From Lachnospiraceae bacterium (GTDB lineage: Bacteria > Bacillota > Clostridia > Lachnospirales > Lachnospiraceae), in the NCBI GenBank assembly GCA_009911035.1, contig QXWO01000024.1, forward strand, positions 1 to 64,000: DNA of 64,000 nt, given 5' to 3'. The notes under the pieces are model-generated. The model ran no database searches and was not told the DNA's origin. It saw nothing but the letters and a program-made list of their open reading frames with translations. Below are positions 27,396-35,600 of this stretch, in pieces; position 1 is the first letter of the stretch, and each line of letters starts with the position of its first letter. A program made the translations under genes and the position numbers.

Positions 27396-28088
27396 TCATA
27401 CCTCCTTATTGAAGCGGTAGCCAATCCCTTTTACTGTCTGTATATATTTGGGGGTTCCGGGATTTTCTTCTACCTTTTTTCGTAACCGGCTTATAATTGC
27501 CATGATATTGCTATCATCATAAACATAATCTTCTCCCCATACTTTTTCATAAATCTGCTGTTTGGTCAGTATTTTTCCTTGATTTTTGGCAAGAAACAGG
27601 AGCAGGTCAAATTCTTTTGGCGGCAGCTCAAATTCTCCGTTTACCGTGATAATGGAACGGCTGTTAAAGTCGATAGTCAGTCCGTCAAAATCAAATGTCT
27701 GTGACTGCCCCTCTTTTTGATTGAAACGGGTATAGCGTCTTATCAGTGAAACAATGCGGGCAATCAGCTCGTCCATATCAAAAGGTTTCGTTAAATAATC
27801 GTCGGCTCCTGCCCGCAGCCCCCGCACTTTTGAAGCACTGTCATTTTTTGATGTGAACATCAAAATCGGCAGGCTGTTTTCTTTTCTGATCTGTTCTAAT
27901 GTTTCAAACCCGTCAAAACCGGGCATCATTACGTCCAGTATGACAAGCTGGTATTCTTTTTCTTTTAGTTGCAGCAAGCCGGATTTGCCGGAATAGCAGC
28001 AGTCAGCTTCGATACATTCCTGTAAAACGCTTTGCTTGATTAGTGTGCAAAGCTCCTTGTCATCATCTATCACTAAAATCCTATTCAT
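27396..28088 (-). CDS. OmpR-family response regulator, CprR/VanR-like
   Basis: 230 residues. The receiver domain has acidic residues at 8-10, phospho-acceptor Asp52 (LVILDVMMPGFDG) and Lys in YLTKPFD. A winged-helix DNA-binding domain follows, containing FELPPKEFDLLLFLAKNQGK and a C-terminal VKGIGYRF. It should activate the transporter operon through the four 11-bp repeats. Its start overlaps the preceding small HTH gene by 8 bp. Confidence 0.94.
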   Translation of the reverse strand: MNRILVIDDDKELCTLIKQSVLQECIEADCCYSGKSGLLQLKEKEYQLVILDVMMPGFDGFETLEQIRKENSLPILMFTSKNDSASKVRGLRAGADDYLTKPFDMDELIARIVSLIRRYTRFNQKEGQSQTFDFDGLTIDFNSRSIITVNGEFELPPKEFDLLLFLAKNQGKILTKQQIYEKVWGEDYVYDDSNIMAIISRLRKKVEENPGTPKYIQTVKGIGYRFNKEV

Positions 28089-28278
28089 GCTTTTTCGTCC
28101 TTTCTGCTTTCATGCGGGCATCTGCTGGCTTCTCCGCGTCTTTTGGTATCAGCCATAAGCGGCTGAACTTTGCTACTCCGGGTATGCGATTTTCCTCGCA
28201 TAGCTTCTGTACCCGTCTTTCTGAAATGCCCCATTTCCTCGCTGCTTCCGGGGCAGAAATAAACTCTAACATCTTCAT
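28081..28278 (-). CDS. Small HTH (MerR/Xis-like) protein
   Basis: 65 residues. A helix-turn-helix of the HTH_17 type (FISAPEAARKWGISERRVQK then LCEENRIPGVAKF) is followed by a basic tail. Such proteins accompany many Clostridial mobile-element regulators. It is the first gene of the kinase/regulator operon. A second frame over the same bases (28085-28282) lacks a family pattern. Confidence 0.8.
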   Translation of the reverse strand: MKMLEFISAPEAARKWGISERRVQKLCEENRIPGVAKFSRLWLIPKDAEKPADARMKAERTKKHE

Positions 28279-28439
28279 TCACCCTTTCTCTAATCTATGT
28301 CAGTATAATTATATGCGTCCAGCCGAATGACTTCAAGTGGCATTTGCATATTACGGGAATTATTTTGGCTAATCAATAGAACTGTGTAGACATATCCAAA
28401 AAGAAAGGTGAACAGTAAAATGTAATAGGGTGAATAAAT
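28279..28439. other. Divergent control region
   Basis: 161 bp between the small HTH gene and the XRE regulator, A/T-rich with several TATAAT-like strings (for example TATAATTATAT near 28305). It probably contains back-to-back promoters. No clear palindromic operator is seen. Confidence 0.4.
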
Positions 28440-28796
28440 ATGGCAAAAAGACCAGTACCGAAATATGATTTTAAGGCTTTCGGGGCGGCAATTAAAGCCG
28501 CACGAAAAGGGCGCAAGGAGAGCAGGAAAAAAGTGTGTGACGAAATGTATATTTCCCCACGTTACCTTGCAAATATTGAAAATAAGGGGCAGCACCCCAG
28601 CGTACAGATATTTTTTGAGCTTATGCTCCGTTATGATATATCCGTAGACCAGTTTCTTTTTTCGGAAAAGGAAGCGGAGAAGTCCACGCAACGGCGGCAA
28701 CTTGACGCCTTGCTTGACAGCATGGATAAAAAGGACTTGACGATTATCACCGCTACCGCTAAAGGAATACAGGAAACCAAAGGGACAGACGATTAA
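28440..28796 (+). CDS. XRE-family transcriptional regulator
   Basis: 118 residues. The helix-turn-helix spans about 14-68 (FGAAIKAARKGRKESRKKVC; ISPRYLANIENKGQHPSVQ). The C-terminal segment is helical. It resembles the repressors beside mobC/relaxase genes in Tn1549-type elements and may control transfer. It starts the plus-strand mobilisation block and is followed by the first conserved leader structure. Confidence 0.9.
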   Translation: MAKRPVPKYDFKAFGAAIKAARKGRKESRKKVCDEMYISPRYLANIENKGQHPSVQIFFELMLRYDISVDQFLFSEKEAEKSTQRRQLDALLDSMDKKDLTIITATAKGIQETKGTDD

Positions 28797-28924
28797 CCGC
28801 TGTTCCCTTTTTCCGTTGTTATTTAGAGAAGTTGCAGCCGTTTTTGTGCTGCAATATTTTTTTGCGCTAAATTCAAGAGATAATGCAACAAATACGCTCT
28901 TTTTGAGGGGATAGTAAGTAAAGC

Positions 28925-29013
28925 AGCAAGCATAGGAAAAGAGTACCCTTTTCCGTATTTCTGCCCGCCCTGTCGGTCAGAAATTGCTTGTTGGGAAGTG
29001 TCCCAAACCCTCT
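28925..29013 (+). ncRNA. Conserved three-hairpin leader, copy 1 (candidate oriT or cis RNA)
   Basis: Hairpin 1 GGAAAAG/CTTTTCC, hairpin 2 TTTCTG/CAGAAA, hairpin 3 TTGGGA/TCCCAA. The outer 33 bases (28925-28957) and last 30 bases (28984-29013) recur exactly in inverse orientation at 37841-37873 and 37774-37803. The middle hairpin differs in sequence but keeps pairing. It lies 26 nt ahead of mobC. The position next to mobC fits an oriT; the conserved spacing to a start codon in both copies fits a cis-acting RNA. Confidence 0.6.
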
Positions 29014-29039
29014 ATGAAAACGGAAAGGAGCGAAAACCC

Positions 29040-29369
29040 ATGAACGGACGGAAAAGAAAAATACAGGTCAAATTCTATGTGACAGAGGAAGAAAGGAAAC
29101 TGATTGAGGAAAAAATGAAGCTCGTCCCCACAAACAACATGGCGGCATATCTGCGGAAGATTGCCATTGACGGGTACATTATCCAAGTAGACCATACGGA
29201 CATAAAGGCAATGACAGCGGAGATACAGAAAATCGGGGTGAATGTAAATCAGATTGCACGCCGCGTAAACGCGACGGGGAACGCCTACAAAGAGGATATA
29301 GAGGAAATTAAGGGGGTGCTTGCGGAAATATGGCGGTTACAAAGATTAAGCCTATTAAAAGCACTCTGA
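29040..29369 (+). CDS. mobC: MobC-type relaxosome accessory protein
   Basis: 109 residues. An N-terminal ribbon-helix-helix-like region (RKIQVKFYVTEEERKLIEEK) and a C-terminal MobC pattern (IQKIGVNVNQIARRVNATGN) identify it. It helps the relaxase open oriT. GGAAAGGAGCG precedes ATG 29040. It overlaps the relaxase gene by 40 bp, implying coupled translation. Confidence 0.92.
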   Translation: MNGRKRKIQVKFYVTEEERKLIEEKMKLVPTNNMAAYLRKIAIDGYIIQVDHTDIKAMTAEIQKIGVNVNQIARRVNATGNAYKEDIEEIKGVLAEIWRLQRLSLLKAL

Positions 29370-30688
29370 GCCAAGCCCTTGACTATATCGAAAACCCGGA
29401 CAAGACAGACGGAAAAATGCTGGTGTCCTCTTTCGGCTGCAGCCATGAAACGGCAGACATTGAGTTTGGCTATACCCTCTCGCAAGCGCGGGATAAGGGA
29501 AATAATTTAGCCTTTCACTTGATACAGTCCTTTGCGCCGGGGGAAGTGGACTATCAGAAAGCCCATGAGATCGGGCGGCAGCTTGCCGACACTGTAACCA
29601 AAGGGCAGCATGAGTATGTACTCACGACGCACATTGACAAGGGGCATATCCATAACCACATTATTTTCTGTGCGGTGAATTTCGTGGATCATCACAAGTA
29701 CGTTTCCAACAAGCGGACGTATTACGGCATACGGAACATGAGCGACAAGCTGTGCCGGGATAATGGATTGTCCGTTGTCGTCCCCGGCAAGGGAAGCAAG
29801 GGAAAGAGTTATGCGGAATATCAAGCGGAGAAAACGGGGACAAGCTGGAAAGGCAAGCTAAAGATTGCCGTTGATACGCTCATTCCCCAAGTGTCAAGTT
29901 TTGAGGAATTATTACAGCGGTTACAGGCGGCGGGCTATGAAATCAAGCCGGGAAAATATATCTCATGCCGCGCACCGGGACAGGAACGGTTTACCCGCCT
30001 AAAAACCCTCGGCGCAGACTATACAGAAGAAGCCATAAGGGAACGGATCGCGGGCAAGCGCACCCGCGCCGCCAAAGCTCCAAAGGCAGAGCGCAGGGGC
30101 GTTAATCTGCTAATCGACATTGAGAACAGTATCAAGGCGCAGCAGAGCCGGGGCTATGAACAGTGGGCGAAAATCCACAATCTGAAACAGGCGGCAAAGA
30201 CTATGAACTTCCTTACCGAAAACAAGATTGAACAGTACGCCGATCTGCTCACCCGGATAGAGGAAATCACCACGGCAAGCGGACAGGCGGGGGACAGCCT
30301 AAAGGAAGTGGAGAAGCGTCTTTCCGATATGGCGGTCTTGATTAAGAATGTCACTACCTACCAAAAGACAAAGCCCCTCTATGAAGCCTACAAGAAAGCC
30401 CGGAACAGGGAGAAATACCGGGCAGAGCATGAACGGGGTATTATCCTGCATGAAGCGGCGGCAAAAGCACTGAAAGCGGCGCAGATCGGCGGGAAGCTCC
30501 CCAGCGTCCCCGCGCTGCAAGCAGAATATGAAAAGCTGAAAGAGCAGAAAGAAGCCCTTTATGCCGATTATGGCAAGCTGAAAAAACAGGTACAGGAATA
30601 TGACGTTATCAAGCGGAACATAGACAGCATTTTACAGGCAGAAAAGCAGCCGGAACAGGAGAAAGGAAAGGAACGGGAATCATTATGA
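29330..30688 (+). CDS. Relaxase, MobA/VirD2 (MOBP) type
   Basis: 452 residues. The catalytic N-terminal domain has the three-His metal motif in HIDKGHIHNHIIF. The candidate nucleophile is a Tyr in the ALDYIENPDK segment near residue 18. The C-terminal half is helical and charged, likely for coupling-protein contact. It nicks oriT and pilots the strand through the secretion channel. It overlaps mobC in front and the small gene behind (ATGA). Confidence 0.94.
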   Translation: MAVTKIKPIKSTLSQALDYIENPDKTDGKMLVSSFGCSHETADIEFGYTLSQARDKGNNLAFHLIQSFAPGEVDYQKAHEIGRQLADTVTKGQHEYVLTTHIDKGHIHNHIIFCAVNFVDHHKYVSNKRTYYGIRNMSDKLCRDNGLSVVVPGKGSKGKSYAEYQAEKTGTSWKGKLKIAVDTLIPQVSSFEELLQRLQAAGYEIKPGKYISCRAPGQERFTRLKTLGADYTEEAIRERIAGKRTRAAKAPKAERRGVNLLIDIENSIKAQQSRGYEQWAKIHNLKQAAKTMNFLTENKIEQYADLLTRIEEITTASGQAGDSLKEVEKRLSDMAVLIKNVTTYQKTKPLYEAYKKARNREKYRAEHERGIILHEAAAKALKAAQIGGKLPSVPALQAEYEKLKEQKEALYADYGKLKKQVQEYDVIKRNIDSILQAEKQPEQEKGKERESL

Positions 30689-30942
30689 AAATCGTTGATA
30701 TTACACCATGTTACAGAATCACATTAGAAAATGGCAGCTATGGTATGGAAACCTATATTGATACAGACAGTAAACTCCGAATTACTTTTGATGACGGAAA
30801 AACACTTACCGGCTATATAGAACGTGTGGAATATGGGACTTATCCCGATGAAAATGATACTCTGATTATAAGGGCAGAGGACGACAAACTTTATATCTTA
30901 GTGGGGAACGGAATAACGGATATAGAAGAACTGTCCGAATAA
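30685..30942 (+). CDS. Small acidic beta-rich protein, unknown
   Basis: 85 residues, start overlapping the relaxase stop. Strands such as KIVDITPCYRITLENG, LRITFDDGKTLTGYIERVEY and KLYILVGNGITDIEEL suggest a small barrel (Sm-like shape). Not a family I can name. Translational coupling to the relaxase suggests a role in mobilisation. It has visibly lower GC than the relaxase gene. Confidence 0.75.
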   Translation: MKIVDITPCYRITLENGSYGMETYIDTDSKLRITFDDGKTLTGYIERVEYGTYPDENDTLIIRAEDDKLYILVGNGITDIEELSE

Positions 30943-30944
30943 AA

Positions 30945-30998
30945 GAAAAGCCGGGACGCGGCAGCTATCCTCATAGCCACCGCGCCCCGGTTTTCTTA
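30945..30998. terminator. Bidirectional terminator between convergent operons
   Basis: GAAAAGCCGGGACGCGG pairs with CCGCGCCCCGGTTTTC around CAGCTATCCTCATAGCCA, with A-rich and T-rich flanks in both directions. It separates the relaxase operon from the end of the long minus-strand transfer operon. Confidence 0.8.
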
Positions 30999-31017
30999 TG
31001 GGTGCAGAGATTTGTTT

Positions 31018-31129
31018 GTTACGCAATAGAACGGCATTTTCGGGGGTAAAGGTATAAATCCCTTGCCGCCTTATTTTCCCACCCGGAAAGCCGCATAAAT
31101 CAAGGCTTTTTTTGTGCCTATTGCGTCAC
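31018..31129 (-). repeat. 112-bp structured repeat, copy 1
   Basis: The ends GTTACGCAATAG and CTATTGCGTCAC pair with one mismatch. A second 112-bp copy is at 53239-53350 in the same orientation, and they align without gaps. Shared blocks are GTTACGCAATAGAACGGC, GGTATAAATCCCT, AAGCCGC and CAAGGCT. Its end supplies the VTQ-stop of the Cys-rich gene. It may be a structured RNA, a small non-autonomous element or a replication signal. Confidence 0.65.
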
Positions 31130-31483
31130 ATTCGCCCTTAGTTTTCTCATGCGCTCGGCGGTCTGTCTGCGGGTGATCCGCTTCCGGCAGTCCGGGCAGT
31201 AGACAGCCCGGTTGGAGCCGGAAGCAAAGGGCGCGCCGCATACCTTACAGCGGCGCATATCCTCCGCATGGTAAAGCTCGGCGTACAGTTCCTTATCGGC
31301 GGGCAGTACCGCAATACGGAACCATTTACAGAGCAGGGAATAAGAAATAAGCTGCGGGCATACGCACTCGTCCCCGTCGTCCAGCAAGATACAGTTCCCA
31401 TTGTCATAATTGCAGCACGTCCGGCGCACAAGGGCATTGACTTTCCGGCTTTGGGGCGGCGTAAGCCGCTTAATCTCGCTCAT
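31118..31483 (-). CDS. Cysteine-rich VLP-type protein
   Basis: 121 residues. An N-terminal CCNYDNGNCILLDDGDECVC cluster and a C-terminal zinc-ribbon-like motif CKVCGAPFASGSNRAVYCPDC match the Cys_rich_VLP group of Tn1549-type elements. Basic tail. Likely metal-binding; function unknown. Its start overlaps the preceding gene by 4 bp. The final three codons and stop fall in the 112-bp repeat. Confidence 0.82.
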   Translation of the reverse strand: MSEIKRLTPPQSRKVNALVRRTCCNYDNGNCILLDDGDECVCPQLISYSLLCKWFRIAVLPADKELYAELYHAEDMRRCKVCGAPFASGSNRAVYCPDCRKRITRRQTAERMRKLRANVTQ

Positions 31484-31704
31484 ACCTCGTCGGCGGGGTA
31501 AACGGCAAGCCCCGCAAACTCCGCTTCGGTCATGCGTGTTACTTTTTCAAGGGTACGGGCGGCAAAGTCCCGCATTTCCCCCTCCATAAAGGGCAGCGCG
31601 GCGTTCATAGCCAATATAAGCCCCTCCCTGCTGTCTGTCATGTAGATACTTAAAAGGTTGGTTTCCTCAACCGTGAAATTGCTGTTTATTCTGTTCATGC
31701 TCAT
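31480..31704 (-). CDS. TTRAP-type transposon-transfer assisting protein
   Basis: 74 residues, helical (FTVEETNLLSIYMTDSREGL). It matches the small TTRAP family found in conjugative transposons of Clostridia. Molecular role unknown. It overlaps both neighbours by 4 bp. Confidence 0.8.
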   Translation of the reverse strand: MSMNRINSNFTVEETNLLSIYMTDSREGLILAMNAALPFMEGEMRDFAARTLEKVTRMTEAEFAGLAVYPADEV

Positions 31705-32654
31705 ACCTCCAATCCATGCTCTTTTTTCTTTGTTACCGTCTTTTTTGGGGCGGTTCTCTTTTTGTCCTGTGCAAGCTGCGCCCGGACAGAGGGGCGGGGC
31801 TTCCGTATGCCCTTATCCCGGTTCTCGTCCTTTCCGATCAGTGCGTAGGTGCCGCGCTGGTCTTTCAGTTCGGAAAAGGAAAGTGTCTTATAGGGCAGCA
31901 TGGAGAAAAGCCGCTCCGTGTCCTTTGTGGACGCAAGCCGGGTAAATACCGGGGACAGCTCCACCATGAAATGAGATTTGTCCGGGCTGTTGGGTTCGGG
32001 CAGTTTTTTCATGTCTGCCACAATGCGCCGCGCTTCCCGTTCAATCAGATTGCTGTGCAGGGCTTCGATATGCGCCGGAAAGTCCCCCGGTGTCAGCTTA
32101 TCCCGGCTGTGCTTTTCCTCCCGTAACAGGGATTGCAGGGCTTCCGGGTCTTTCGGCTGTATTTCAAAGCGTTCAAATTTCCCAAGCTGGGGGTCGGGAT
32201 AACCGTCAAAGGGTCGGTCTGCTGGCTGTTCCCGCGTCCCCTGCTCATAAATAAGTGTCACCGTCCCCGCGTCAACCGTGTTGTCCTTGACGCGCTCATA
32301 ATGTTTTTCGTAGTCCAGCTCGTACAGGTTGCCCTTGATCTTCCCGTCCTCTACCCCGGTCAGCTCCACGGCGTAAGCAAGGATCGGGTCGCGGGTCTGC
32401 TCCTTATAAAACCGCCATGTGTTATTAGGGGCGGTGTCCTTGATGAAAACGTCACGCTCTCTAAAGCAGTACGTCCCGGACGGGCGGGAAAGCCACAAGA
32501 GGGTCTTATCCTCTTTATGGGGGCTTGCCGCCTTTTCCGCAATAATCTGTCTATCAATGTCAAAGTCACTCTGATAAAATCCCGTGTTCTGCTTCATTAT
32601 GGCTTCAAGGGAAGCGAACACGTCCACATCTTTAAATTTATTCAGTTTCCCCAT
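31701..32654 (-). CDS. DUF3849/YodL-neighbourhood ICE protein, unknown
   Basis: About 317 residues, soluble. It starts MGKLNKFKDVDVFASLEAIM after GGAAAGGAGC. The central part contains ELDYEKHYERVKDNTVDAGT and the C-terminus has the basic tail KPRPSVRAQLAQDKKRTAPK shared in form with two other ICE proteins. Conserved in this ICE group, but I cannot assign a function. The frame is open further upstream to 32900, but that part is in the shadow of the preceding gene. Confidence 0.75.
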   Translation of the reverse strand: MGKLNKFKDVDVFASLEAIMKQNTGFYQSDFDIDRQIIAEKAASPHKEDKTLLWLSRPSGTYCFRERDVFIKDTAPNNTWRFYKEQTRDPILAYAVELTGVEDGKIKGNLYELDYEKHYERVKDNTVDAGTVTLIYEQGTREQPADRPFDGYPDPQLGKFERFEIQPKDPEALQSLLREEKHSRDKLTPGDFPAHIEALHSNLIEREARRIVADMKKLPEPNSPDKSHFMVELSPVFTRLASTKDTERLFSMLPYKTLSFSELKDQRGTYALIGKDENRDKGIRKPRPSVRAQLAQDKKRTAPKKTVTKKKEHGLEV

Positions 32655-32658
32655 AGGG

Positions 32659-35600
32659 TCAGCTCCTTTCCAAGTCCTGCGACTTATTTCTTGCCTGTTT
32701 CCTCTGCGCCGCCCGTTCCTTGTCGGCTCTAAGCTGCGCCCGGATAGAGGGCTTCTTTTCTGCCTTTTTTCCCGGCTTCTTGCCTTGTTCCTTTTCCGCT
32801 TTGAGCGCGGCGGCATACTCGGCAAGGGAAATCTGCCCGCCGCTTCTTGCTTTTGCTTCCAGCTCGTCAGCGGTGGGGGTGTTGTTGATAATACCGTCAA
32901 AATTGTTGTCGTTCTGCTCGATAGCGTCCTCGACGTGCTTTAAGGGGTTTTCCTTTTCCGGCTGCTGTGTCTGCTCCTGCAAAAACTCCGGCACTTCCTT
33001 ATAGCCGAAACTGTCAACGTAATGGGCGGTGTCATGCCCGTTCTGATGAAGCACCACTATATCCGACACGGAAAGGCTGTGTCCCCGAAAGTCTGCCGGG
33101 TGGTCGATATTGAAGCGGGTAAAAATATCTTCAAGGGAAGTCCCCGGCGTAAGCTCTGCGGTGTAAATCAGATTATAATTTGCCGCTTCCACGGAAAGCC
33201 CCGCCGCCTGTAAGCGGTCGTAAGGCTCAAAATGATAGTCCCTCATACCGTCCCCGTCTTTTAGCTGGTAAATGGTAAAGGTGTCCTTGTCCGGCTCTTT
33301 CCCCGGTTCGGCGGTCTGCTGGGCTTCCTGTGATTTTGCGTAAAGCTCTTTCACGTCGCCCTGTGTCAGTTCCCCGGCTTCCAGCTTCCCCAAAAGCTCC
33401 CAGCATTTCTCCGGCGTTCCCATGTAGAGAATATCACCCAGCTTCGCCATGCCGTTATCCTGCGCGATATACTCCTGTAAGATATGGCTGTTTTCCCGGC
33501 TGTCGCTGTATGGGTTCTGCCGCACCTTATAGAATGTTTCCGGCGTGGCGGCGTTCCCCGGCTCCGCTTCCTGTGCGGCTCCCTGTGGGGTCTGTTCCGG
33601 ATCGGCGGCTTTCTCCGGCTGTACTTCTTTCCGCTGTGCAAGCGTTTTTTCCGCACGTTCCAGCACATCATCACGGACAGGGAGAGAATACAGGGCAGAG
33701 GTTGAGGAAAAGCCCACGTTGTTGAAAACATAGTCAACATCGGTTTCTTTCAATGCCCCTGCCGGAAAATAGTTTTCCCTTGCGGGGGTATCGCTTACTT
33801 TCCCGTCCAGTATGTCATAGTTCAAGCCTGTTTCGATATGGGAACAGATTTTACCGTCAACGGCAAGGGTCACATAGTACCAGCCCAAATGCCCGCTGCT
33901 TCTTTCGTCCGTACCGTCGTTAAATTCCACGTTAAGCAGGGTATAGGGCTTCAATCCCTTTTGTGCGGCAATCTCATTGTCCTTTGCTTCCCGCTTCCTA
34001 AGTGCGGTTATGGCGGTTTCCTTTGTGGCGGCTATGATCTCCGGGTTATAGCGCACCAGCGCGGCATTGACATATTCACTCTGCACCTTTACGGTTTTTG
34101 CCTGCGGTGTCCTGTGATTCCCGATAAACAGGGATACGCCATTGTCAAACTTAATGGAAATGTCGCTTGTGCCGCGCCATTTCCCCGTACAGGGGGAAGT
34201 TTCTATTTTTCCCTCCGTGCCGCCAAAAGCCTGTGCGATAATTCCGATTTTGTCCCGCATGGGGAGATTTTCATATTGTGCGGCAATCTCTACCGCCTTT
34301 TTCTGCAAGTCCGTGAGGGGCTTGTCGGCGGTCTGTCCTGCCTGTTCCGGCGTAGCTGCTTTATCTGCGGCGGCTCCCTCCTGTATGGGGGTATCGGTTT
34401 TTTCCGGCTCCTGTGCTACTTCCTGTGCCTGTGCAAAAAGTTCTTTCACCTGTTCCTGTGACAGATCCCCGGCTTCCAGCTTCCCCAAAAGCTCCCGGCA
34501 TTGTTCCGGCGTTCCGATAAAAAGCACGTCGCGGGGGATCGCTTTCCCGTTGTCCTCTTTTTCGTATGCCTGTAAGAAAAAGCGGTCGTGAATCCCGTCG
34601 GTCATGGGGTTGGCTTCCATTTTGTAAATAAATTCCGGCTCCGGCGTAGCGTAAGGCTCGTACCCGTTGGCGGCGTATTCCTCCACGGTCATTCCCGCGT
34701 CTGCCGCTTCCTGTGCGATTTCCTCCTTGACGTGTTCCTTGTAGGCTTGCAGCTCCACATCAAAATCCGCAAGCTGGGGGACGGGCGGCAAGTGGTATTC
34801 GCCTTGATTGATAAGCCCCCGGCACTCGGAAACATAGGATTGTATGGCGGTATGGTAGGCGGTTTCGGTGGGTGTCAGATTGTCTTTTTGCAGGGCTTCC
34901 CCGGCGGTACGCTCCATTTCAGAGAGGTTGCAATGCAGTTTCAGATAGGGGACAAATTCATTCAGAAGAAAAGCCCGGTGTTCCCTGTCGGCTTCCAGTG
35001 CTTCCTTGCCCTCATGCTCCAAAAGGAAATTGTTCCAGTTGGGATCATTGGCATAATAGGTATGGTACTGTTCGATGTGTTCCACAAGGGAACCGTCCCC
35101 GTCGCCCAAGTCCTGCCGCCCCTCGTAGTGGTCGGCTTCGCCGTTCATCACATAATCAATGCGGAACTCGGTCTTGTCGTAGCCGGGGCTTGCAAGGTTG
35201 GCTTCATCAAGCCCCGCGATAATCATATTTGCACGGGAGAGGGGGAATGTTTCGCCCTCATGTAGCTGGCTGCTCTCGCTATAAAGGATTGTGACGGTCG
35301 GCTCTGCGGTAAGGTCGGGCGGGGTCTGTGCTTCCGCTTCCTGTTCTTTTGCGGCTTCCCGTTCTTTCTGCAATTCTGCAAAATGCCCGTCAATGGTGTT
35401 GATGATCTCGGCGGCGGTGGCGCGGATTGTTTCAAGGGAAGTTTTCAGCTCCGCAAGCTCCCGCCCGCTGCTCCACCCGGCGACATACCCAAAGGAATAG
35501 TCCGACGTGTCAAGCCCGTAATGCTGGCATACCGTGTAGGCGATACTTTCCGCCTGTACCTCCCTTGTGCGGCGGTCGGGTCTGTCTGCCTGTTCCTCCT

